Of a stretch of DNA of 22,375 bases, positions 17,325-22,375 are shown one piece after another (position 1 is the first letter of the stretch; each line of letters opens with the position of its first letter). The stretch is taken from IMG/VR virus record IMGVR_UViG_3300045135_000141, positions 1 to 22,375 of that record; one strand, 5' to 3'. Both the position numbers and the translations under genes were made by a program. The notes beneath the pieces are model-generated. The model searched no databases. It was given only the letters and a program-made list of their open reading frames with translations, and had not been told where the DNA came from. Source of the stretch: a virus.

Positions 17325-17326
17325 TG

Positions 17327-17554
17327 TTATCCTTTCAGTGAAGCTTCTAGTTCAGTGTAACCTCCAATATGTTTACCATCCATACCAAAGATCTGCGGTA
17401 CTGTAGTGTACCCTGCTTGTTTGATCAGTGTCAAGAGCCACTTGTTTGATAAGTCATCTACCTTAAACTCCTTATAAGGCAAGCCTTGTTGGATCAGTAC
17501 GGTCTTAGCACGATCACAAAAGTTACACTGACTGCGGCTTATGATTGTATACAT
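17327..17554 (-). CDS. Glutaredoxin-like thiol reductase
   Basis: 75 residues from the ATG at 17554. A start 27 bases further upstream is in frame but runs into the previous gene, whose TAA overlaps this ATG (TAATG). A thioredoxin-fold protein: C10-N-F-C13 active site, cis-Pro motif T-V-P-Q-I-F at 51-56, and the G-G-Y-x-E-L motif at 64-69, close to NrdH/glutaredoxin patterns. It probably reduces the C-terminal cysteine pair of the ribonucleotide reductase encoded a few genes upstream, which needs a dithiol donor after each turnover. Length is normal for phage glutaredoxins. Whether glutathione or host thioredoxin reductase recharges it cannot be told from sequence. Confidence 0.92.
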   Translation of the reverse strand: MYTIISRSQCNFCDRAKTVLIQQGLPYKEFKVDDLSNKWLLTLIKQAGYTTVPQIFGMDGKHIGGYTELEASLKG

Positions 17555-17739
17555 TATGCGCTTTCTCCCCAAGCAATACAACGCCAGTCTTTTACAAACA
17601 TTCCGTTACCTTCTACTGTAGCAATGCCATACTTTAGAGATTCCATACATTCATCACGTGATGTAAAGAGGTACTGGTTAACCATGAGGCTACAGTCTGT
17701 TAGCTCTACCCCGCAGTACAAGATTATGGCTGTGAACAT
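17554..17739 (-). CDS. Four-cysteine small protein of unknown function (61 aa)
   Basis: A small protein with a hydrophobic start (MFTAIILYCGVE) and cysteines at 9, 16, 31 and 54. The pattern C-x6-C-x14-C-x22-C ends in W-R-C-I-A-W. A similar layout (two early cysteines, F.S...C in the middle, RC..W at the end) occurs in short uncharacterised proteins of alphaproteobacteria and phages, as far as I recall. It would fit a disulphide-linked protein acting outside the cytoplasm, but there is no clear cleavable signal peptide. It overlaps the DUF1289 gene by 16 bases upstream and the glutaredoxin start by one base downstream. No function is assigned. Confidence 0.65.
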   Translation of the reverse strand: MFTAIILYCGVELTDCSLMVNQYLFTSRDECMESLKYGIATVEGNGMFVKDWRCIAWGESA

Positions 17740-17909
17740 TGTTTGATCCTTTCAAGTATCATTAGTTGTTGTTCGTCAGACATAATAGACCAATCCCTTA
17801 TCTCGTCGATATGCCTGTTACACCCTGTGCAGAAGTCATCATTATCTAAACGACAAACTCTTACACAGGGTGAAGGTGTAGACCCTAGGTTAGGTCTACG
17901 ATTTCGCAT
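17724..17909 (-). CDS. DUF1289 family small zinc-type protein
   Basis: 61 residues. The core runs S-P-C15-V-R-V-C19-R-L-D followed by C27-T-G-C30 and R-H-I-D-E-I-x-D-W40 with S-x-M-S-D-E-Q. This is the full DUF1289 signature found across proteobacteria. The four cysteines probably bind a metal. The molecular role of the family is not established. The ATG lies inside the last codons of the ribonucleotide reductase gene (25-base overlap) and its ribosome site is weak, so translation is likely coupled. A host origin is plausible because the family is mainly bacterial, but this is an inference. Confidence 0.85.
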   Translation of the reverse strand: MRNRRPNLGSTPSPCVRVCRLDNDDFCTGCNRHIDEIRDWSIMSDEQQLMILERIKQCSQP

Positions 17910-19795
17910 GAGTCACCAGAGCAAGCTAGTGTTTGACTACCTGCAGTATTGTCTTCCTTCTCATACTCTGAAAGTAGAGACCAGTCAATAGCTTTTGGCA
18001 TAAGCTCTAGCAATTCGTGGTAGTCTGTTGCTTCACACTCCTGATAAGGTGCTTGCTGATATGTGTGCTCATTGTATGGTAGGAACGATACACCAGACAT
18101 CTCATCGAAGTGTTTGTACACAAAGGCACCAACCTCTAGCCACTCATCTGCTTTAACATTGATAGTCACAGAAGGCTTGTGTTCACACCAATGACGCTGA
18201 TACATGAGCCACATCTCTAGCTGTTCAATAGCAGTAAGATCAGCAGTTACAACAGCATTCTGAGGTGCCTTGATAGGGAAGCTAAACACTGTAGTCTGGT
18301 CTGGCTTGAACACGTCTGGCTCATTAGGAATACCCTGATCAATCATGAACTGTGTCAGAGGATCTTTGTTGTCGCCACGTACGGTACGGATATAGTAAGG
18401 GCTATGCCGTGCATGAATACCTGAAGCAGAGTCAACAAGTTGTGATACTGTACCTGAAGGCTTGACACATGTGATAGCAGCGGAGACAGGAATACCTAGA
18501 CGCACAGCCCACTCCTCGTTTGTAGCAACAGCAACCTGGCGTAGGTGCTCTAGTGTTTTATCTAGACCTGCATTCTTTGTGGTCATCAATGGGTTATCCA
18601 TGATGCCTGTAAGAGATACACCCAACAAGCGTTCATCTTCTGTGTTGTTCTGCCAGATCTTACGTAGGTAAGGGAACTTAGTGTAAGAGGACTGGATAGT
18701 ACCAAGGATAGTAGCCAAGCGTACCTTGCGTTCCAAGTCTTCAATGGTATCTGTAGCACGTACCACACACTCTGTTAGGTTACAGAACTGGTAGGGTCGT
18801 AGAATGATTTCACTACATGGGTTTGTACCAAACTCAAAGTTAGGATCACGGCGTCCGTTCTTCTTGGCTTGTGCAATAGAAGCCTGACGGTTAAAGATAC
18901 CACGCTCACCAGAGCCTGACTCAACAAGAGCCATCCACTCACGCATGAAACTAGTCGCATCTGGCTTCTCAGTATAGCTTACAGAGTTGTTAGCTAGTGC
19001 ACGTTGTGGGTTGTTCTCCCACCATTGACCTGACTTAGCATGGCGCATACGATCATCTGATAGATTAGACAGAGAGATCATAGCACTACGGCGTACACCA
19101 CCAACGACTACGACTTCCCCGATCTTACACATGATGTCATGGCATTCAATAGAGGATAGCTTACGGTGTTGTGCATCCTTGAATACTTTGATAACAAAGT
19201 TAAACAAGTCTACCAAAGGTGCTGGGCCAGAGGCACGTCCACCGAATGTCTTTAGTCGTGCACCTGCAGGGCGAACCTTAGATACATCCCACTTAGGGAT
19301 CTCACCACTATAGAGGAGTGCAATCACTTGACGCAGAGACTTAGCCCATCCCTCCTTGCTGTCCTTAACAACGACAGTAGTATCACTCTCGAACAACTCA
19401 GGAACTTCAGGGAGCTTAGAGACGAACTGACGCTCAACACTGAAGCCAACACCAGTACCGCAGAGCAGGATGAACATAGCCTCATCGAAGCTTTTAGGAT
19501 CATCTACGGGTAGGTAACTACAGTTATACCCTGCAGTGTTATCTCGGTTAAGCGCTGGGCCTGCAGTCATCATAGCACGCATGGATGGCATGACTTCTGT
19601 GTTAAGAATAGCATTCTGAATCTCTTCATATACCACCCATCCAGACTCATCTGTAAGTACAGGGGCTACCAGGTTATCCATGTAACGCTCTACTGTTTCA
19701 GTCCAAGACTCACGGCGTCCCTCATCATCTAGCCAACGTGCGTATCGGCTCTTGTGGATGAAGGCTTGGTAGTCTGTTGGTAAGTAGTTGTTCAT
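17885..19795 (-). CDS. nrdJ: Class II (adenosylcobalamin-dependent) ribonucleotide reductase
   Basis: A 636-residue monomeric-type enzyme that turns ribonucleotides into deoxyribonucleotides for phage DNA synthesis. By motif comparison with the Lactobacillus leichmannii enzyme, C92 (A-G-Y-N-C-S) and C338 (F-C-N-L) form the active-site redox pair. C327 in N-P-C-S-E is the thiyl-radical cysteine and E329 the catalytic acid. The 11-residue spacing from C327 to C338 equals that of C408 to C419 there. The C-terminal C625-S-G-D-S-C630 pair passes electrons in from glutaredoxin or thioredoxin. The protein is about 100 residues shorter than the 739-residue Lactobacillus enzyme. Its start overlaps the MazG stop (ATGA). 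It needs B12 cofactor from the host and is oxygen-independent, a common choice in roseophages. No R2 subunit gene is seen, as expected for class II. Confidence 0.95.
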   Translation of the reverse strand: MNNYLPTDYQAFIHKSRYARWLDDEGRRESWTETVERYMDNLVAPVLTDESGWVVYEEIQNAILNTEVMPSMRAMMTAGPALNRDNTAGYNCSYLPVDDPKSFDEAMFILLCGTGVGFSVERQFVSKLPEVPELFESDTTVVVKDSKEGWAKSLRQVIALLYSGEIPKWDVSKVRPAGARLKTFGGRASGPAPLVDLFNFVIKVFKDAQHRKLSSIECHDIMCKIGEVVVVGGVRRSAMISLSNLSDDRMRHAKSGQWWENNPQRALANNSVSYTEKPDATSFMREWMALVESGSGERGIFNRQASIAQAKKNGRRDPNFEFGTNPCSEIILRPYQFCNLTECVVRATDTIEDLERKVRLATILGTIQSSYTKFPYLRKIWQNNTEDERLLGVSLTGIMDNPLMTTKNAGLDKTLEHLRQVAVATNEEWAVRLGIPVSAAITCVKPSGTVSQLVDSASGIHARHSPYYIRTVRGDNKDPLTQFMIDQGIPNEPDVFKPDQTTVFSFPIKAPQNAVVTADLTAIEQLEMWLMYQRHWCEHKPSVTINVKADEWLEVGAFVYKHFDEMSGVSFLPYNEHTYQQAPYQECEATDYHELLELMPKAIDWSLLSEYEKEDNTAGSQTLACSGDSCEIVDLT

Positions 19796-20172
19796 CTATT
19801 ATCTCCGCTTCCTTTTAGTTTTCCTCGTGACGCTCGGCTGTCGAGCTTCTCTATATTCAAATCAATGACCTGTTGCAAGCCATTTCCGTAGATGTTTGCT
19901 AGTGCCGTAGCGTAAAACACAACATCACCTAACTCTTTAATGATGTCCTCTGCTTGGTAACGGCTACCATCACGGATAAGTTTCTTAATCTTTTCAGCTA
20001 CTTCACCTGCTTCGCCTACAAGACCTAGGACGTTTTCGACTAGGCGTTCATCCCCGTGGGTCATGATCTTCTTCTCAACCCAGTCGCTATACATATCAAT
20101 CGTATCTCGACCTTCGCTATCTTGGAACATCTCAAAGAAGCCTAAACCCTCTAAGTCTTTGTTACTAATCAT
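19792..20172 (-). CDS. MazG-like nucleotide pyrophosphohydrolase
   Basis: 126 residues in the all-alpha NTP-PPase superfamily. The metal-binding pattern is complete: E54-x-x-E57-x-x-E60 in L-V-G-E-A-G-E-V-A-E-K and E80-x-x-D83 in K-E-L-G-D-V-V-F-Y, with 22 residues between the two halves. These enzymes cleave NTPs or dNTPs to monophosphates and diphosphate. Phage versions have been proposed to adjust nucleotide pools or ppGpp, though the latter is disputed. It lies directly upstream of nrdJ with a four-base overlap, so it is probably co-translated with it. AAGGAG precedes the ATG, inside the end of the small upstream gene. Confidence 0.88.
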   Translation of the reverse strand: MISNKDLEGLGFFEMFQDSEGRDTIDMYSDWVEKKIMTHGDERLVENVLGLVGEAGEVAEKIKKLIRDGSRYQAEDIIKELGDVVFYATALANIYGNGLQQVIDLNIEKLDSRASRGKLKGSGDNR

Positions 20173-20339
20173 GTTCTCTCCTTTACTAATAAGCTGTCCA
20201 TTGTAATATCATCCACATCATACATGACATCCATAATCATATCAAAGACATCATCCTCATGCGAAGCCTCATAACTAGAGAGAATGTTGTTATCCTCTTC
20301 TACTGTTATGAGGAATGTTACACTAAACTTCTTCTTCAT
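20169..20339 (-). CDS. Small acidic protein of unknown function (56 aa)
   Basis: A short gene filling the space between DUF3310 and mazG. The ATG at 20339 lies 17 bases inside the end of the DUF3310 gene. The TGA overlaps the mazG ATG (ATGA). The protein starts MKKKFSVTFLITVEED, a beta strand pair by eye, followed by a strongly acidic helix with E-D-D-V-F-D-M-I-M-D-V-M (residues 28-39) and more Asp. This compact beta-hairpin plus acidic helix may mimic DNA or bind a basic partner, but that is only a guess. The two-sided overlaps and lack of any other use for the interval support it as a real gene. Confidence 0.65.
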   Translation of the reverse strand: MKKKFSVTFLITVEEDNNILSSYEASHEDDVFDMIMDVMYDVDDITMDSLLVKERT

Positions 20340-20568
20340 TTGCCACAAGCACCCATTGTTTACGTAGACGGTTTAGATACCAGATAGCTTTATCAATATC
20401 TTCTAACCCATTCTTGTACTCACACCGCCACATATACTTCAGTACGTTAGCTGCGTGAGGCGCTATGAAGCCAGACATGTTCTCTGTCATAGCTTCAATA
20501 GCGTCGATGCATTCAATCCTAGCGTGGTTGTAGTGCGCTGGGCTGTTGACTACATCATGCGTTCCCAT
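20323..20568 (-). CDS. DUF3310 family protein (T7 gp1.7-related nucleotide kinase family)
   Basis: 81 residues, nearly all of it the DUF3310 domain. Visible motifs are N-S-P-A-H-Y-N (8-14), I-E-C-I-D-A-I-E-A (18-26), N-V-L-K-Y-M-W-R (41-48) and K-N-G-x-E-D-x-x-K-A-x-W-Y-L (52-65). In T7 the related gp1.7 is a nucleotide kinase acting on deoxynucleoside monophosphates. Most phage members, like this one, are much shorter than gp1.7 and have not been shown to have activity. It overlaps both neighbours (14 bases upstream, 17 downstream). Within a cluster of RNR, MazG and nucleases, a role in nucleotide supply is reasonable. Confidence 0.88.
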   Translation of the reverse strand: MGTHDVVNSPAHYNHARIECIDAIEAMTENMSGFIAPHAANVLKYMWRCEYKNGLEDIDKAIWYLNRLRKQWVLVANEEEV

Positions 20569-20893
20569 ATGTCTTACTCCATCTTGTTAAGCTTACTACG
20601 TTGTCACCCTTTTGTTCAGGCTCATCTTCTTCATCGTCATCAAACATATCTTCCATCAAACGATTACGATGTTCACGTACCTCCTCTATAACAGAAGGGT
20701 TATCCTTTGACCAGTCCAAGAATGCAGACATCATTGTTACAAGATCTAATAGGATATTTACTTCCTCGTCTGACAAAGATGTCGAAGGGTCTAGCGTTAC
20801 AGCACTAGAGATGTCGCCCTCCCAGTACCCTGCTTCGTTCATGATAGGCTTAATGATAAGGCCTACCTCTTCTGAGTCTAGCTTATAGCTCAT
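20555..20893 (-). CDS. Acidic phage protein of unknown function (112 aa)
   Basis: Not recognised. The ATG overlaps the stop of the endonuclease I gene (20893), so translation is probably coupled. The N-terminal part (1-35) looks like strand-turn-strand, with G-L-I-I-K-P-I-M-N and Y-W-E-G-D-I. Residues 40-80 form a helix pair containing L-S-D-E-E-V-N-I-L-L-D-L-V-T-M-M, then E-V-R-E-H-R-N-R-L. A strongly acidic linker (D-D-D-E-E-D-E at 90-96) leads to a conserved-looking C-terminal tail, N-V-V-S-L-T-R-W. The short tail after a disordered acidic stretch suggests a peptide that docks on a partner. No enzyme motif was found. Confidence 0.7.
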   Translation of the reverse strand: MSYKLDSEEVGLIIKPIMNEAGYWEGDISSAVTLDPSTSLSDEEVNILLDLVTMMSAFLDWSKDNPSVIEEVREHRNRLMEDMFDDDEEDEPEQKGDNVVSLTRWSKTYGNA

Positions 20894-21342
20894 TATACTT
20901 TCCTTCGTGTTACTGTGGTCTTTAGATCAGGTAATCCTTTTCCCTTTTCTTTCAACCACTCTTCAGGGATTTCTTTATCAGCCCACAGGAAGCCGTTCTT
21001 CTCACACCACATAGCGTATGTAGTCTTTGAACCCTTGTACAACTTTGATCTTGCGTTGCTGAAGACAAACCTAATATCTAGATGCGGATGTTGCTTCTTG
21101 ATTTCCTGGTGTTTGCGCCGATCATCATTGCCGAAGATGCCCTTGGTCTCTACGATGATACCGTTATCTAGCACAAAGTCAGGTGTGTAAGTACGATACT
21201 TTAGATCTTCCCATTCAATCTTGTGTGTCTCGTATCTTACTTCTTTCTGTTTGTCTTTGAGATACGCAGCGGCCTTGTCTTCTAAGCCGCTACGATATAG
21301 TCTTGACTGGTGCCGCCTCCCGAAGGATTTAGCTTTCTTCAT
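20893..21342 (-). CDS. T7-like endonuclease I (Holliday-junction resolvase)
   Basis: 149 residues from the ATG at 21342, the same length as T7 gp3. A TTG seven codons upstream is also open but less likely. It has clear gp3 features: S-G-L-E21-D near the N-terminus, T-Y-T-P-D55-F, and G-I-x-V-E65-T-K67-G, the PD-(D/E)XK active site. D55, E65 and K67 fall at the same positions as in T7, and E21 is one off from E20. Conserved D-D-R-x-K-H, H-P-x-L-D-I-R and S-K-L-Y-K-G-S follow. The enzyme resolves branched DNA and helps break down the host chromosome. The start overlaps the preceding small gene by 14 bases. All catalytic residues are intact. Confidence 0.95.
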   Translation of the reverse strand: MKKAKSFGRRHQSRLYRSGLEDKAAAYLKDKQKEVRYETHKIEWEDLKYRTYTPDFVLDNGIIVETKGIFGNDDRRKHQEIKKQHPHLDIRFVFSNARSKLYKGSKTTYAMWCEKNGFLWADKEIPEEWLKEKGKGLPDLKTTVTRRKV

Positions 21343-21526
21343 CTGAATTAGCAAGCTGTTCAATCATACCTGCTAGCATCTGACGCCGTGCATCTAGTAC
21401 CTGTGCTACGTAAGAGATACGTTCCATCTCAGAAGATGCAACCATGATTTCTTGGTACGCTTTGGATTGCTCTTCGTTGAAGTCATCAGTGTAATACTCT
21501 TTGTCGTTGATAGTGATCTTAGCCAT
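21329..21526 (-). CDS. Small DUF6447-like phage protein (65 aa)
   Basis: Starts M-A-K-I-T-I-N-D-K-E-Y-Y, a beta-hairpin of the type that opens DUF6447-family proteins, then an E-x-x-K-A-Y-Q-E-I segment and a long helix (about 34-60) rich in Ala, Gln and Leu. The family name is recalled from pattern, and its function is unknown. GAGG lies about ten bases before the ATG, which sits eight bases inside the exonuclease gene. It ends 14 bases inside the endonuclease I gene. Placement between two nucleases suggests a DNA-metabolism accessory, but nothing in the sequence proves it. Confidence 0.75.
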   Translation of the reverse strand: MAKITINDKEYYTDDFNEEQSKAYQEIMVASSEMERISYVAQVLDARRQMLAGMIEQLANSDEES

Positions 21527-22375
21527 TGCTGTATTCCTCTGCTAGATATACATAATCCACCATGGGTGGGTTCTTTGCCTTTGATTCTACGGCAGGTAAA
21601 GTTTGTAGACCAGGCCAACATTTGTGTTTGAAAGCACAGAACCCACAGCCTACACCAAGCTTGAGGTTGCCTGTCTTCTTCTTGTAGAAGGTTTCCTCAA
21701 CTGCTTCATAGCATCGTTCAAAGGGTTTATCCTGATTGATGTAGTCTGTCAAGTCTTCGATGTCTTTAAGTACAGCATCTTTATCGACACCCTCCGCAGG
21801 GACATACTTAAACTCACCGTTAGCTTTGTTGATTACCCACCAACCACCAACCTCTTTGCCTGCAGCTTCAGCATAACCTACAAGCTGTGGGATGTAACCG
21901 AAGCTGTCACCTGTAGCAAGTGAATCATACGAAGCAAACTTGTTCTGATAAGACCAAGGTGATGCAGACTTTACATCGTCAATCTTACCATCAAGCTCCA
22001 TGTCATACTCACCGTTGATCTCTACCCCATTAGGCAGTGACAGTGTGACCTTGGCATTATCCTTAAACTCCACACCTGCAGAACGTAGGATACCCTTGAA
22101 CACAGCCTCGACAATATCGCCTAGGATCATGTTCATTAGGAAGTGAGGCGGGAAGTCAGTCTTACCCTCAGAGTCATTCTTCTCAAACCACAACTGGCAC
22201 TTAGGCTTACCAATGTTAGACATACGTAGACGGAACTCATCACGAGGACCGCTATCAAACTGCTTAAACAACGCAGCCTTAACGTCAGAGGCGACTTGTT
22301 CAGCCACCTCCTCAGTCATTGTAGTCTCACCTGCCATAGCCTTCTGCAAGAAAGAGAAGATTGCTAGTTCGGCTG
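21519..22375 (-). CDS. Cas4/RecB-like Fe-S PD-(D/E)XK exonuclease, 5' end cut by window
   Basis: The frame is open to the window edge. Counting from a TTG at 22349 gives 276 residues, but the real start is probably further upstream. A Cas4/AddB-type iron-sulphur nuclease: C51, then C215-x-x-C218-x5-C224 supply four cluster ligands. D116, D125-V-K127 form the nuclease core, and Q155-x-x-x-Y159 is the RecB-family helix motif. An E-A-V-F helix after G-D (77-84) fits motif I. Such phage exonucleases process DNA ends for recombination and recycle host DNA into nucleotides. It is the first visible gene of the minus-strand block and overlaps the next one by eight bases. All expected residues are present, and the only defect is truncation by the window. 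Confidence 0.88.
   Translation of the reverse strand, partial: AELAIFSFLQKAMAGETTMTEEVAEQVASDVKAALFKQFDSGPRDEFRLRMSNIGKPKCQLWFEKNDSEGKTDFPPHFLMNMILGDIVEAVFKGILRSAGVEFKDNAKVTLSLPNGVEINGEYDMELDGKIDDVKSASPWSYQNKFASYDSLATGDSFGYIPQLVGYAEAAGKEVGGWWVINKANGEFKYVPAEGVDKDAVLKDIEDLTDYINQDKPFERCYEAVEETFYKKKTGNLKLGVGCGFCAFKHKCWPGLQTLPAVESKAKNPPMVDYVYLAEEYSNG

Noticed and set aside
21624-21923. 99-codon plus-strand frame opposite the exonuclease
   Set aside because: Antisense shadow; the minus strand carries the Fe-S cysteines and nuclease motifs.
1-22375. Integrase, attachment site, tRNA or host gene suggesting a prophage
   Set aside because: None seen on either strand; every interval is covered by phage-type genes.

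Overview
This window is part of the genome of a lytic-type tailed phage, most likely a short-tailed (podovirus-like) marine phage. No host gene, tRNA, rRNA, integrase, transposase or CRISPR array was seen. The features behind this reading are a T7-type endonuclease I, a T7 gp11/gp12-like tail tube and nozzle pair, very large internal-virion-type proteins, PhoH, a cobalamin-dependent ribonucleotide reductase, MazG, DUF3310 and an endonuclease VII-type HNH nuclease. This set resembles roseophage/cobavirus-type podoviruses of marine alphaproteobacteria. That host assignment comes from gene content, not from a search.

The layout is two convergent, tightly packed gene blocks that meet at a single strong hairpin (15753-15770). 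The plus-strand block (1-15746) holds virion and lysis genes. In order these are a tail tube protein (truncated by the window edge), a probable nozzle/stabilisation protein, a modular tail fibre with a C-terminal S74 self-cleaving chaperone, and a small one-helix membrane protein (candidate holin). They are followed by a repeat-rich structural protein of 897 aa, a peptidoglycan-binding + GH19 lysin with a long low-complexity N-terminus, a three-helix membrane protein, a 191-aa acidic protein, and two large internal-virion-type proteins (672 and 1202 aa).

The minus-strand block (15780-22375, read right to left) holds DNA and nucleotide metabolism. It begins with a Cas4/RecB-like Fe-S exonuclease (truncated by the window edge), a DUF6447-like protein, endonuclease I, an unknown acidic protein and DUF3310. 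It continues with a 56-aa acidic protein, MazG, NrdJ, a DUF1289 protein, a four-cysteine mini-protein and glutaredoxin. It ends with the endonuclease VII-like nuclease, PhoH, a 59-aa unknown protein and a 67-aa protein that resembles the Acb2/Tad1 helical-hairpin (anti-CBASS/anti-Thoeris) family. Most neighbouring genes overlap by 1-25 nt (TAATG, ATGA), so translational coupling is likely.

The metabolic block plausibly works as one programme. Nucleases degrade host DNA and resolve phage DNA, NrdJ turns ribonucleotides into deoxyribonucleotides with glutaredoxin as a possible reductant, and DUF3310 and MazG tune nucleotide pools. The terminal Acb2/Tad1-like gene would blunt nucleotide-signal-based host defence. 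No gene-free stretch exceeds 300 bases, and intergenic gaps are nearly all under 25 bases. The most promising lead is the 67-aa Acb2/Tad1-like protein. Secondary leads are the 20-residue triple module in the 897-aa protein, the duplicated N-terminal motif in the 1202-aa protein, and the GH19 lysin, which may be carried in the virion.
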